Counted from the first letter of the stretch, positions 37,236 through 49,408 are shown. The stretch is DNA of 64,000 bases from Plotosus lineatus (GCA_024760905.1 CM045751.1:12050001-12114000), one strand, 5' to 3'. The notes: generated by a model not told the origin, from the sequence alone. Numbers and translations: made by a program.

Positions 37236-37865
37236 AATACTTCAAATAAAATAAACCCCCCAAAAAAGATTTCTGTAAAATAAAAGGGTTAATGCTCAGT
37301 TGTTGAATAAAGTAACTAAAACAGAAATATGGAAATTAAATTGTTCAAGTGTGAGATGTTCAATAGATTTGCAGATTTTTATGCCCCCCACCCCCCCACC
37401 CCAAAAACAACAACAACAACAACAACAAAAATGTATGAGTTTTGAACTGTAGAAATAATTCTTTACGACTACACGGTAAAGTGTCTCGAAATATTAGAAA
37501 CAGTTATAAAATCACACGGGACCGCTGATTATGAAAGGGAAGTGAATGGAAAAGTGTGTATGTGTGTGTGTGTGTGTGTGTGTGTAATTTCCTTTGGTTG
37601 AAAGTCATTGTGGTATTCCGCCACTCATTGTAAGAGATTTTACTGTAAACAGATTGGACTACAATAAAGTAATGCATTCTTGTGGATTGGGAAAATATAA
37701 TAAGTCATTTACATTGTTCAGTTACCTAAACTACAGATGCTAGGTTTTTTTTATTTTATTTTTTTTACTTTAATCACTATAGTTACAGTGCTCTATACGA
37801 ATGTTGATTTATTATTCTATTATTCTTTATTGATTTTATTGCAACATGGCTACTATATTTCTTTC
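37236..37865. other. Unassigned, with short simple repeats
   Basis: C-run and (AAC)n at 37385-37428, (GT)n at 37557-37586. No gene. Confidence 0.4.
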
Positions 37866-38051
37866 ATTTCTCATTATTATTTCCAAATGGCCAATCACAG
37901 TCCTGCAATATTCCCAATGACCAATTGCAAATCATCATAGTTTCCCAATAACCAATCATAATTATTAGCGCCCCATTCAACCTCACTTAATGCCAATGTT
38001 TCTCAACAATCAATCGGTGGGTGCCTTCACTGAGCATCATTTCCCACCAAT
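37866..38051 (+). repeat. CCAAT-rich degenerate minisatellite, left part
   Basis: Loose units of about 30 bp built on ATTTCCCAATGACCAATCAC / TTTCCCAATAACCAATCAT. The same units resume at 38685 beyond an RTE insertion. Confidence 0.75.
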
Positions 38052-38666
38052 ATTCTTTTCCTTTCGGCTGTTCCCTTCAGGGGTCGCCACAGCGAATCAT
38101 CTGCCTCCATCTCACCCTATCCTCTGCATCTTCTTCTCATGCACCAACGACCTTCATGTCCTCCTTCACCACATCCATAAATTTTCTCTTTGGTCTTCCT
38201 CGAGGCCTTCTGCCTGGTAGTTCCAACCTCAGCATCCTACTACCAATATATTGACTATCCCTCCTCTGTACATGTCCAAACCATGTCAATCTAGCCTTTC
38301 TGACTTTGTCTCCAAAACCTCTTCCATGTGCTGTCCATGTGTACAGGTTTAGTTTATGCTTCACTTTCCATCATAGCTCTTTTCCAGACTTCAGAAATGG
38401 ACTGAAGGATTTGCACTGATGGCGCTATAGTGTGGTGTCTGACCTAAAACCATATCAAGCACTAAAATGATCTCATTTCTCCCAAATTACCTTTTTTTAA
38501 TTTGAAATAAAAAAAAGTTTAATTTTATCTATTTTGATAAATTTAATTATTTTAATTTAAATATTTTAAGTTAAATAAATTTTTAATTTTATCTATTAAT
38601 GAGGACTCATTCCTGATCTTATCCATCCTCGTTACTCCCAAAGAGAACCTCAACATTTTCATCTCT
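38052..38666 (-). mobile_element. RTE LINE fragment flanked by 18-bp direct repeats
   Basis: GCATCATTTCCCACCAAT at 38034-38051 and GCATCATTTTCCACCAAT at 38667-38684 (one mismatch) border it. RTE coding remains at 38053-38335 (tail plus FGHVQRRDSQYIGSRMLRL region) and 38605-38666 (KMLRFSLGVTRMDKI). About 265 bp of unrelated AT-rich sequence splits them. Confidence 0.85.
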
Positions 38667-38684
38667 GCATCATTTTCCACCAAT

Positions 38685-38885
38685 GACCAATCACAACTCA
38701 GTAATATTCCCAATGACCAATGATGAATCATGATTTTCTCCACTCACTATTGTTTCCCTGGGGGGAAATCAATGATCTCTGTTCTAAGCAGTCAATCACT
38801 GATCATCTGTATTCCGAACAACCAATCACTGATCATCATTCCTTGGTGATCGATAACTGATTATCATTATTTCCACTGATCAAGG
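38685..38885 (+). repeat. CCAAT-rich degenerate minisatellite, right part
   Basis: Continues with GACCAATCACAACTCAGTAA, AACAACCAATCACTGATCAT and similar units. Confidence 0.75.
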
Positions 38886-39855
38886 TTTTTGTACTTCCTG
38901 ACTCGCTGTCAGTGCGGAAGCCTGTGCTCTTGGTATAATGGTATAATCCTATTCTATTCCAAGTGTCTTCAGATCTTTCTTCATGTTTTGACATGCAAAT
39001 AAACATAATGATTTAATGAATATACAAATTTGCACGTCATCTGCACAAAAGTGGTCTGATTTCCTCGAGTGAATTACGTGTGACCGATTTCCTTGATTCG
39101 CTTTCGATCATACTAAACACGTTTGCCATCGTTAAGAGAAGAGATTTCAAAACTCTAGGCTTTATTTCTAACTCGAGTTGTACGTTCAGGAACACGCTGT
39201 ATCTCAACAGCCCCATTTGCAAGAGTTTTGCATACTCTCTCAAAAACTGGTTGCATTCAAGTTCGAAACCAAATGAGCGGGAGTGGAATGCAGTGGTCTG
39301 AGTAACACATGCTATACAAGAGTACATTCAAAACCCAATGTTGCAGAGACCAAACTCCAAACTCAATAATACGTCCTTATTCAAAAAAAAAAAAAAAAAA
39401 ATTTAAAAATCCAAGTAATACACTGTTCTGTATTAAATTATGTTGTATTCTTGTTTTAATGAATAAAATATTAATTATTCATTCTTCCTAATCCATATGT
39501 AACGTCACGATGCAAGGCTCAGATAGGGAAGGCTGACGGGTATAACCCAGGTATGTACAGAAAATATTCCCAGTGATATAGACCAATGTAACCAGCGTTT
39601 AATAAATTTCAATTCCTGTGAATTTTCAAGATTGTATATTATTGTACAGTACATTTAAATACCGTTCCCTGATACTGTATTTAGAAGAAATTGAAAGAAA
39701 ATAATTTCTACCTTCCATGCCTTCCACCTGTTGATGCTGTTGACCTTTAACCTTTCTTGTCATCCTCCTCACTGCACACAGCAGCAAAATACACTTGTGT
39801 TTTGCACACCGCTGTTTGTTTTTAAACTTCCGTCACAGTGGATTTACTTATCATC
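38886..39855. other. Unassigned intergenic sequence
   Basis: No gene recognised. A-tract near 39385-39402. Confidence 0.4.
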
Positions 39856-39859
39856 TTTT

Positions 39860-40130
39860 TTTTTTTTCCTTTGGTCTGTTCCCTTTTTCTCAGGGAAGGC
39901 CACAGCAAATGATTCGCATATTCAATTTGGCATAGTTTTTTTTTTTTTTTTTTTTTTTTTTACGTCGGATACCCTTCCTGATACAACCCTTTTATCAAGG
40001 TACGGAAACACACTGACGGCTTTGCAGCTACTCTTGTCGAAGGTCAGCAACGGTTCTCTTACATGAACCTCTCACCGTAGACAGTGAGAGAGACATGGTT
40101 GGCCTTTGATAATCCAGTTAGCTGCACTGG
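39860..40130 (-). mobile_element. S1-R SINE, head missing
   Basis: Reversed RTE-like tail (TTTGGTCTGTTCCC, GGCCACAGCAAATGATTCGC), a T-run at 39939-39960, body to GTTAGCTGCACTGGGA. The tRNA part is gone. Confidence 0.85.
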
Positions 40131-40644
40131 GAGATGGGATTTAATCATGTTAACACAATATTATTTTATAACCAACTCCTGATTTAAAAAGGAAAAATTT
40201 TAATCGTTTTCATGTGGAAGAATGACGAAGGGAATTTGCATTCTGGGTCACCTCATTTTTATACCCCAGTGCAGCAGGATGTCATGGATGACCATTAAAA
40301 TGAACTTAAAATCCGAGATATAAATTGAGGTTTGAGTTTTGGGCTTTGTGAAGGTGTTTCTGTGTGGAATGTCCCTGTGCTTGCATTGGCTTCAATCAAG
40401 TACATGCTCTGGTTTTCTCCATCAGTCCACGCTATTCACATTAGGCTAACAGGCTGCTATAAACAGGTGTAAGGTGTGAGAGTCAATACTGTAATTCTGT
40501 ATGAGTTGGCGCTGTGATTCGCTGATGAGCTGTTCAGGGTGTTGAGTTCAGCCTCCGCAAAACCCCAGCAGGATAAAGAAGGGCTTTTCTAAGGGTGCCA
40601 ATAATGAAGTTTCTTGGAACACGGTATTTATATGCTTTTTTTCT
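40131..40644. other. Unassigned, ending in mariner-like sequence
   Basis: 40592-40622 reads AAGGGTGCCAATAATGAAGT then TTCTTGGAACAC. It may be one terminus of the mariner-like host of the next SINE. Confidence 0.4.
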
Positions 40645-41005
40645 TTCAGCATCTTCTTCTACTTTTCCTTTTGGCTGTTCCCTTTTTCTCGGGGGTCACC
40701 ACAGCAAATCTATGATTGACATTTTCGATTTCGCATAGGTTTTTTACATTCGATGCCCTTCCTGACACAACCCTTTAGCAAGGGGCAAAAACACCTGACG
40801 GCTTTGTAGCTACTCTTGTCAAAAGTCAGCGATGGTTCTTTGACATGAACCTCTCACCATAGACAGTGAGAGACATGGTCGGCCTTTGATAGCCCAGTTA
40901 GCTGCACTGGGGGGACAGTGACAACCTTGTGGAGAGTGGGACCAGAACCCGCAACCTTATGATCAGTGATCCAGCACCTTTTACCACGAGGCCACCACTA
41001 CCTGT
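40645..41005 (-). mobile_element. S1-R SINE, near full length
   Basis: Complete from the RTE-like tail (TTCCTTTTGGCTGTTCCC) to the head (GAGGCCACCACTACCTGTTC). It shares the variants GTAAAAGG and GATCATAA in its head with the copy at 29966-30274. Confidence 0.92.
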
Positions 41006-41130
41006 TCTTAATATAGAATATATATTTCTATATAAACCATTTTGTATTTTTACTAAAGGTGCCAATAATTTTGAAATAGTTTTGAAACATACAAGCATAC
41101 ATTCTTTTAGCCATCTAAGTAAATATTTAG
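41006..41130 (-). mobile_element. Mariner-like repeat, host copy 2 of the duplicated S1-R insertion
   Basis: Reverse complement of 29842-29965: AACCATTTTGTATTTTTAC, AGGTGCCAATAATTTTGAAA, TTAGCCATCTAAGTAAATAT. Confidence 0.8.
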
Positions 41131-41132
41131 TA

Positions 41133-41190
<58 letters not shown>

Positions 41191-41250
41191 CAGAAGAAAT
41201 CTTCATAGGTCGAAGACACAATGAAGCTCGCGTCAATACTCCGTTATTAG

Positions 41251-41303
<53 letters not shown>
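41131..41303. repeat. (CA)n-(TA)n tracts flanking a 70-bp unique spacer
   Basis: (CA)n 41132-41157, (TA)n 41158-41186, spacer GAAACAGAAGAAATCTTC onward, second (TA)n 41257-41303. Confidence 0.93.
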
Positions 41304-41306
<3 letters not shown>

Positions 41307-42289
41307 TATAATTTACACACAACCCTATGATGTATATTGTTTGAGGTGCTGTCATATGTGGTTATGTTACCTGATAATGTGATTATAATATATTTGTCTT
41401 CACAACTTCTCCTGCCTGCGTATCTGACCACAGCATTTGATTATAAAATCTGCAACACTGAGCATGAAGCTATATCCTGGCTTAGTCACAGAGCTGGTGG
41501 TCAGGATTTGGCTGCAAAAAATCAAATCAGAGTTAGCAGCTTTTCCTCTGAAGCTGATCCATCATGTAAACAGATCCTTCAGGTTTTTTGAGACTGGAAG
41601 AGAAACCCAAAATGTCATGTAGTGTCAATAGGGCATGATATGATATCTGTAGTAATCCACACAGATCGAACAAAGTTCATTACATTTATACATTTGCTTC
41701 CGTAGTTCACAATGTTCTCCAACACTGCAGCACAGATGAAGTAAAGCTCCAAAGAATTTAATTAATCAAAGAGGCAGTTTATTTTTTCACGCCGCGACCC
41801 TTCATCATGACTGCGTGTGTAATCAGGCTGTGTTACTGCAGGCTGTTTGTGTTGGTTTGCGCTAGAAGAAGGATTTGAGGAGGAACACTGTAACTGGACA
41901 GCTGATCGAATGCATGAAATGTGTGGCCACACACACACCAATGTTATAGACATGAATGATTACTAGAGTGGAAAGTTCAACACTCGAATTTTGCGGTTAT
42001 AAATTGCTTGGTGTTGGATAGAAGTACAGAACTGTTTTCGCCCCCTACAGTGTCAGCCATTTGCTTTTTCTCAATTTTGCACGACTGCTTTCTTTCACAG
42101 GAGCTGCTGGATGATTTCAAAGCAGCTGCCATTTTATTACTGTGTACGACATTAGAAATCCAATTTAGGGACAGAAACAACAAAATTTTATCTGTTTTTG
42201 ATCATTTTTCCAACTTTCCCCCTCTGGATGTCTTATTTCTACCGTCTCTATACCTTTTCCCTGTCTGTATATACAGTAATTCAATAAGG
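41304..42289. other. Unassigned intergenic sequence
   Basis: Nearly 1 kb without a recognisable repeat or gene. ORFs at 41337-41591 and 42008-42388 carry no domain. Confidence 0.4.
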
Positions 42290-42617
42290 CGGGCAGTGAT
42301 GGTCTGGATCACTGATGCTAAGGTTGGGGGTTCAAGCCCCACTCTCAACTGGTTTTCACTGCTTCCCCCCCTTCAGCAGTGCGGCTAACTGGGTTATCAA
42401 AGACCTGCCATGTCTCTCACTGTCCATGGTGTGAGGCTGTAAAAGAACCATTGCTGGCTTTCGACAAGAGTAGCTGCATAGCCGACAGCATGTTTCCGCC
42501 CTGCGATGGGTCGGCGAGCCGACCAGGGTGTACTCTGCCCTTGCCCGGAGTCGGCTGGGATGGGCACCAGCCTCCCCAAGACACTAATTAGGACTAAGTG
42601 GTTACAGAAAATGAACT
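42290..42617 (+). mobile_element. S1-L SINE
   Basis: Head shortened (GGGCAGTGATGGTCTGGATC; the AGTGGT part of the A box is lost), B box GGTTCAAGCCCC, full body and L2-like tail (GACACTAATTAGGACTAAGT). Confidence 0.88.
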
Positions 42618-42764
42618 GATGTACTTTTCTTTTTCTCATTTATACCATAGCAGTTTTAAACACGTGTTCTCTTGACCAGTCCTGAAGTCAATAAGGCGAA
42701 TCATGTCTCTGAAAACTGCAAAGCAAACATTTTATATTCTTACATACTGTTACAAGAGGGGCAG

Positions 42765-42985
42765 GATGGTGTAGGGGTGAGCACTCTTGACTCACAGCAA
42801 TGAAGAAGGTCTTGGGTTCAAGCCCCATGGTCAGAAAGTGCATTTCTGTTTGTGGTTTGCATGGGTTTCTTCCAGGTCCTCTGGTTTTCTTCCACAGTCT
42901 GAAGACAAGCTAATTGGCTCGATGAGTGTGAAGGAATATTTGTCCTAGAGAACAGGTGACACTGGAGACTCCTTCCATGTAACAA
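42765..42985 (+). mobile_element. S2 SINE, 3' truncated
   Basis: Head GGGGCAGGATGGTGTAGGGG, B box GGGTTCAAGCCCC, GGTTTGCATGGGTTTCTTCC, GACTCCTTCC. Confidence 0.75.
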
Positions 42986-43003
42986 TAATATTAATAATAA
43001 TAG

Positions 43004-43290
43004 AGGGGCAGTGGTGGCCTAGTGGTCTGGGATTCAAGCCCCACTATTATCAAGTTATCACTGATGTACCCCCAGTGCAGTTAATTGGGTTATCAAAGGC
43101 CGGGCCACGTCTCGCTGACGCTGGTGAAAGGTTCAGGTAAAAAAAAAAAAAAAACATTGCTGACTGCATAGCCATCAATGTGTTTCTGCCCTGCAATGGC
43201 TTGGGGAGCTGAGGAGGGTGTATCCTGCCCTCACCAGAGCTGGCTGAGATGGGCACCAGCCTCCCTGAGACCCTAATAGAAAATGAAATT
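43004..43290 (+). mobile_element. S1-L SINE, internally shortened
   Basis: Head GGGGCAGTGGTGGCCTAGTG, an A-run at 43138-43154 inside the body, L2-like tail GCCTCCCTGAGACCCTAAT. Confidence 0.87.
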
Positions 43291-43563
43291 ATTAATTAAT
43301 TTATTTACTTATTTTTAAACAAACATACAATATTTATCCATTTTTTCTCGTTACTATCTCTAAAACAGAAACATCAAAGACCGACAACTAAATGCTTTGT
43401 AGTTTGAAAATAATTATTTAAGGTCTTGCAATTTTTTTTTTATTAACTTAATTTTCATTTATTTATATTTTCGCATTATTTTTTTAAACTTTCTTAAAAA
43501 TTTCTTCCTGATATTCAGTAAACACTAATTAATTAATTTTGCTGAATTCCTTAGTTCTACTGT
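43291..43563. other. Unassigned AT-rich sequence
   Basis: Strongly AT-rich with T-runs. No gene. Confidence 0.4.
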
Positions 43564-43850
43564 ATGGGGCCGGTGGTGTAGTGGTCATGATCGGGAGGTT
43601 GTGAGTTCGAATCCCAGTTAGACCCCCTCTGTGCTAAGACCCCTGGACAAGGTCTTAACCACAAGTGTGCCTCTGTTCAGCCAGCAGTGTAAATGGGTAC
43701 CAGTAAAAATATCCTGGGAAGGTAACCTACGATGGCCTAGCGTCCCATCCGGGAGAAGACTGCTTCATGCTACGGAAACTGGGGATAAGCATCGGCCTGA
43801 TGAACCACTTGGCTTGGGTATGAAAAGCCCAACAGACTTTACCTATCTTT
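43564..43850 (+). mobile_element. S3 SINE, small head deletion
   Basis: GGGGCCGGTGGTGTAGTGG runs directly to TCATGATCGGGAGG, missing TTAGGGTGCTGCGC. B box GTTCGAATCCCA. Confidence 0.88.
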
Positions 43851-43879
43851 ACCTTTACTGTAGCTTTGTTCTACTAAGG

Positions 43880-44135
43880 TCGTCACACGATGATCACGGC
43901 GACAGCCATCTCTGTGTAAAGGCAGTGTACACCCTGAACAGTGAAAAGAAAACCCACACACAACCATTCACATTCACACCTGGGGCTAATTTAAAGCCTT
44001 CAGCCAAGCGAATCTGCATGGAGACTGTGAGAAGAACGTGGAGTACCTGGAGGAAACACATGCTATGCCCAGAACTCAAACCCAGGGCCTTCTTGCTGTA
44101 GGCGGTCATACCAAACACTACAAAACCACACCGCT
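43880..44135 (-). mobile_element. S2 SINE, partial
   Basis: Reversed body (GTGTACACCCTGAACAG, CCTGGAGGAAACACATGC), decayed B box (GAACTCAAACCCAGGG), head (CCAAACACTACAAAACCACA). Confidence 0.7.
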
Positions 44136-44299
44136 CTAGTAATTCAAGAAAATACGAAAAAGTAGTGTTTTCCCTTCAATAGTATGCGGTGAAATCTCTT
44201 TATACATCTTTATATATATATTTTACATGAAATCCCTGCAGTTGGGAAACAAGGAGTTTCATGCAACTCATTATGACCATTTGTTATTTAGAACTTATT

Positions 44300-44757
44300 C
44301 TTCTTTTCCTTTCGGCTGTTCCCTTCAGGGGTCGCCACAGTGAATGATCTGCCTCCATCTCACCCTATCCTCTGCATGTTCTTCTCTTACTCCAACGACC
44401 TTCATGTCCTCCTTCACCACATCCGTAAATCTCCTCTTTGGTCTTTATCTAGGCCTTCTGCCTGGTAGTTCCAACCTCAGCATCCTCATACCAATATACT
44501 CACTATCCCTCCTCTGTACATGTCCAAACCATGTTAATCTTGCCTCTCAGACTTTTGTCTCCAAAACCTCTTCCATGTGCTGTGTCCCTCTGATGGACTC
44601 GTTCCTTATCCTATCCATCCTCATTACTCCCAAAGAGAACCTCAACATTTTCATCTCTGCTACCTCCAGCTCCGCCTCCTGTCTTTTCCTCAGCGCCACT
44701 GTTTCTAAACCATACAACATCGCTGGCCTCATCATCATCTTGTACACTTTTCCATAT
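44300..44757 (-). mobile_element. RTE-type LINE 3' fragment
   Basis: 458 bp from the tail (TTCGGCTGTTCCCTTCAGGG) back to KVYKMMMRPAMLYGLETVAL. A frameshift separates LETKV from the WFGHVQR region. Confidence 0.87.
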
Positions 44758-45634
44758 GTTATTTAGCATATATTATTTAGAACATAACGTGATAAACAAA
44801 TGTTGCAGCCTCTCTCATGGTGGATGTAGGTATTGTACTTAAAAAGAGAAGATTCGAGTAAACATGCCTGCAATCATGTTGTCTGGAAATGATGCTGGTT
44901 TAACACGACTGCTTGTTCACAGCAAGCTTTGTGTATGCAGATAAATTAGAATTTTTTAAAGGAAAACAAAAATGCACTTGAACTTATAGGTCAGGTTGAC
45001 TAGAGGGCTTCGGGTTTAAAGCAAAAACAAGCTGTTTGCTTCGGCTCTCTATGGAAATCCAACCACATGTTGCTGGTGCTATTGTAAGCTGCTTAGCTGC
45101 AGAACCTGACCCAAACCATAAGGCCATGCTTGCAATCTGTACTCTCTGTGGGCACAGATACATTATCTCCCTTTCAATGGGTTGAAACGTTTCCCTGGCA
45201 ATATGCGTGAGTGAGCGTAAGAGTGTACACTGAAGAGAGTAAATAGAAAATGATACCCGATTGGTTTGGGGAAGAATGTAACTGTCGAGTGGCCCAGTTG
45301 AAAGAGACGAAGAGGTAATGACACACAAGTCAGGACCTTTGTGCCTGAAACACCAATGGGAAACGTGGGTGTCTTTTGGTTGCAATTGGTGTAACGAAAA
45401 AGCCTCCTATATGAGTTTTAATAACTTATAAACACACAGGGAAAAACCTCCAACATATCGAGCTGACTACTGTATTAAATCTCCGTGATGGACCGCGTTC
45501 GTTTTATTCACAGATTATGAAATAGATCTGGTTCAAGCAATGTGATGTTAAGAGTGCTAAGTATAATGATCATGTATAAATACACCTATTGGGATTTTTA
45601 TTACATGATATATCCAAATATTATTCATTAATTC
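44758..45634. other. Unassigned; least repeat-like part 44990-45400
   Basis: 44990-45400 has balanced composition and no repeat signature. It contains a minus-strand ORF of 133 codons with no recognisable domain. Possibly conserved non-coding, which I cannot test. Confidence 0.35.
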
Positions 45635-45900
45635 ATTTTTCTGAACGGCTTAATCCTAATTAGGGTCACAGGGAGGCTGGCACCCATCTTGCAAGGCCAT
45701 TTTTTTAGACTGTGGGAGGAAACCCAGGCAAACATGCAAACTCCACATGGAAATACCCTGGCTGGGATTCGAACCCAGGCCTTGTTGCTGTGAGGCGGAC
45801 GTGTTCACCACTATGCCACCCTCTCTAGATCGTGGGATGAAACCTGAGCACCCGGAAGAAACCTATGCACACGTTTAATTCACATGTTGGCCTTAGGCTT
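45635..45900 (-). mobile_element. S2 SINE, rearranged
   Basis: Reversed L2-like tail, AACATGCAAACTCCACATGG, B box GGGATTCGAACCCAGG, head (CACTATGCCACCCTCTC). A second partial CACCCGGAAGAAACCTATGC piece follows. Confidence 0.75.
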
Positions 45901-46064
45901 AAACTTCGATAGAAAATGAGATCTCAAATCAATGGCTCAGAGCCGGAATAATAAGAAATATATCATTTAAAGCCTGTACTGTATGCCGTGACTATGACTG
46001 GTGCAGTGCTGTAAAATTAAAATAATCATGCAGGAAAAAATATCAAGTTTGCATTACATCCCAA

Positions 46065-46396
46065 TCATTCATTCATTTTCTGTAACCAATTAGTCCTAAA
46101 TAGGGTCACGGGTAGGCTGGCGCACATCCCAGCCGGCTAAGGGCGAGGGCAGAGTACACCCTGGACAGCTCGCCAGGCCATCGCAGGTCAGAAACACGCT
46201 GACGGCTGTGCAGCCTACTCTTGTCAAAAGTCAGCAATGGTTCTTTTACATGAAGCTCACACCATAGACAGTGAGAGACACTGATAACCCAGTTAGCTGC
46301 ACTGGGGGAGGGACAGTGACAACCTTGTGGAGAGTGAGGCTTGAACCCCCAACCTTCGGCTCAGTGATTCAACACCTTGTCAGCCAGGCCACCATT
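46065..46396 (-). mobile_element. S1-L SINE with target-site duplication
   Basis: TTACATCCCAA (46054-46064) and TTACATCTCAA (46397-46407) flank it, one mismatch. Tail, body and head are all present, with a decayed B box. Confidence 0.9.
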
Positions 46397-46407
46397 TTAC
46401 ATCTCAA

Positions 46408-47282
46408 AGTTGATTATTTCACATTAACAGTACATTTCATGTTTTTTTTTTATTTTTTTTTATTGCCCATCACTCCAGGTTTTGTTATTAACTATTAACA
46501 GATGTTGCTGATAATGATGGTAAGAAATTAAGGACACTCGAGACTCCTTCTATGAATGATAACTAAATGTTAAATCTTCACTTAACCATATACTGTAAAC
46601 AATTATGCATGTTTTTACATTGTGATAGAGCACATTCAAGATACAGATCTCTGTGGAAACTGTTACTGTTATTGAATCGTTACTATAGAAACGATAGTGT
46701 ATTTGAATACTGTAGTATTCTATAGCTACTTTAGAATACTTCTGAACAACACACTGGATTGAACACAGGACAATGAAGCAGTCCTTGGCGTGAAGGGACA
46801 GAGCTGAGCTATTTTTGTACAGGCTCAGGACCTCTCAAAGCACGAGAATTTCGCAGAATAAATAATGCTGGACAGGTCATTGGGACCAATCTGGACTTCC
46901 TGGGATCAGTTCTACAGGACCGGATGTGGGTTAAAACGATAACGTGAACAATGACATGAAGACCATCAATAGCTAGTCATGCAGTATGGGTTTTTCAGCT
47001 CTGGCTGCGGTGAGGTCCTTCTCACTACCAGACTGTACAACTCGACTGTATTTACGTTTTTTCTTTTTTTTCATGAATATAATTAATTGTACCCTGGACA
47101 GCACACCAGACCATCACAGGGCCCCTTACTTACCAGAGTTGGCTATGAAGGGTGCTAGACTTACTGCAACCCCAATTAGAACCAGCCTTCATAGAAAATA
47201 AATCAATGAGTTTACTAAGTAGGGGTAATCTGCACAGACTATCATTTCTCTTTAGTTGTTTTCTTCTCAGGGATCAAGACAG
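46408..47282. other. Unassigned, with one L2-like tail scrap
   Basis: 47090-47215 resembles a plus-strand S1-L/S2 tail (GACAGCACACCAGACCATCA, GAAAATAAATCAATGAG). No gene. Confidence 0.4.
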
Positions 47283-47285
47283 TAT

Positions 47286-47351
<66 letters not shown>

Positions 47352-47425
47352 ATTTGGTCTGTCTGTCTGTCTGTCTGTCTGTCGGTCTGCCTCTTTGTCT
47401 ATCTATCTATCAGTCTGTCTGTGTG

Positions 47426-47507
<82 letters not shown>

Positions 47508-47525
47508 GTTTGGTCTGTCTGGCTG

Positions 47526-47579
<54 letters not shown>

Positions 47580-47615
47580 GGTCTGTCTGTCTGTCTGCCT
47601 GCCTATGTTTGTATG

Positions 47616-47693
<78 letters not shown>

Positions 47694-47850
47694 GCTATCG
47701 GTCTGTCTGTCTGTCTGCCTGCCTATGTTTGTTTGTATGTATGTATGTATCTATCTATCGATCTATCTATTAATTGATCAGTCTGTCTGCCTGCCTGTCT
47801 GTCTGTCTATCTATCTGTCCGTCTGTCTGTCAGTCTGTCTGTCTGTCTTT
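47283..47850. repeat. 570-bp (TATC)n/(TGTC)n array with higher-order structure
   Basis: Blocks of TATC separated by TGTC/TGCC variant cassettes. The cassette CGGTCTGTCTGTCTGTCTGC then CTGCCTATGTTTG occurs near 47580 and again near 47700. TTTGGTCTGTCTG occurs near 47353 and 47509. Confidence 0.97.
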
Positions 47851-49089
47851 GAGTTTTACAGGCTGAAAAACTAAACAAAAACAAAACCTCATTAAACCCT
47901 ACGAGTCTTTAGATTTGTATGTTTAATATGAAGTTACATGTATGATGTGCCAAAAATAATAAAAATAAAATAAAATGACAGTTTATCGTAGCACTGTAAT
48001 TATGGAGAGTTCGCATCTATAGGTTGAGATGAAAACAAGCCTGAGGCACTCGAAGAATTCCAATGATTGTAGTCTGCATACACTTGACAAGGAATGCAGC
48101 ACCTTAATAAAAGATTAAATAAAATTATTTAAGTTAAATCTTCTGGCAAACGTGAAATGTTCTGTAAACAACACATTACAGAAGATTAAATGCTTTCAGG
48201 TGTGAATCTTTTTCTAATGAAACTTCCAAACAAATGCCAAAATAAACAGAGAAACTCTAATCTGTGCGTTGCCCTGATCTCTTGATGATTTGTCCCCAGG
48301 GGACAAAGTGAGAAAATGATCAAATCTGCAGTATCAGATAACTGCAAGTCCAGCACTCTTTTAGTGTTTTTCACTGGAAAGTTTTGGTAAATAAAGCTCT
48401 TTCTGTTGATTATTAACTGAGAATAACTGATTTCACTGAGTGAATAACAAAGATTAAGCAGAACAGATGTGGTAAGAAAATAAAGCACTTTAATATGCAT
48501 GTACACTTGACTTACACACCACAACGTTGTGAGGTCTCAGAATGAATTGTTGGCTGTGTTCAAATTCAGTCACATCAATTTGAACAAATTATTTTCAACT
48601 GTAGATTCTAAATGAACAGCATATCATATACTCTTAAACATTGGAAAATCCATTTACCTGTTCTTACACTCGTTTGTAAGCTGAACCAAATTTGCATGCA
48701 TTTCAAGAATGGCATTTCACAGCATTATGATACCAAAAATTAGAAGAATTTTAGTAGACATGAAGCTAATGCTAGCTCACTGGGTTAACTGAGCTCTCCG
48801 AATGTATGTCCGGGATGTCGGAGATAAACTTAATTCAAAATGGTCATCTTAGATTTCATTCAACGGAGCATGCAGTTGTTTTGTTAGGCGACGTAATGCA
48901 AAGGTACAAAATATTTTCCCCGATGCTGATTTGAATATAATTGAATTTAAAAAGAAATAATTTAATCTTGATTTCATTATTAAATTGCATGTAAGTATTT
49001 ATTTCCTTTTTAGTGGAGAAGGACAACTCTATGAAATCTATGAAATTCTTATTCCAGACTCTAATAAACTAAGCTGAACTTGGAAATCG
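47851..49089. other. Unassigned intergenic sequence
   Basis: About 1.2 kb without a recognisable repeat, between the tetranucleotide array and the S3 copy downstream of PCDH20. The minus-strand ORF at 48186-48524 carries no domain. Confidence 0.4.
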
Positions 49090-49408
49090 TGGGGCTGGTG
49101 GTGTAATAGTTAGGGTACAGTACTGGGCTCATGATCGGGAGGTTGTGGGTTCAAATCCCAGTGAGACCCCCCCCCCCCCCCCACGGTGCTGAGAGCCCTG
49201 GGCAAGGTCTTAACCACAAGTGTGCCTCTGTTCACCCAGTCGTGTAAATGGGTACCAGTAAAAATATACTGGGAAAGTAACCTACGATGGACCAGTGTCC
49301 CATCCAGGAGGAGTGGTACTCCTAGTCGCTTCACACTACAGAATCCGGGGATGAGCACCGGTCCGATGAGCCAGTAGGCTCGGGTGTAAAAAGCCCAAGA
49401 ACTTGTAA
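49090..49408 (+). mobile_element. S3 SINE, about 530 bp beyond the PCDH20 stop
   Basis: Head GGGGCTGGTGGTGTAATAG, B box GTTCAAATCCCA, a C-run at 49166-49182, 3' end TAAAAAGCCCAAGAACTT. If the PCDH20 3' UTR is long, this SINE could lie antisense within it. Confidence 0.87.

Noticed and set aside
44984..45385. Minus-strand ORF of 133 codons as a gene
   Set aside because: No domain, no splice context and unremarkable composition. An ORF of this length is expected by chance in 64 kb.
47152..47777. Frames of about 140-180 codons of repeated Ser-Ile-Tyr-Leu
   Set aside because: Translation of (TATC)n, whose period makes several frames open.
47283..47850. CRISPR-like repeat-spacer array
   Set aside because: Direct repeats are simple tetranucleotides without unique spacers, in a vertebrate genome.
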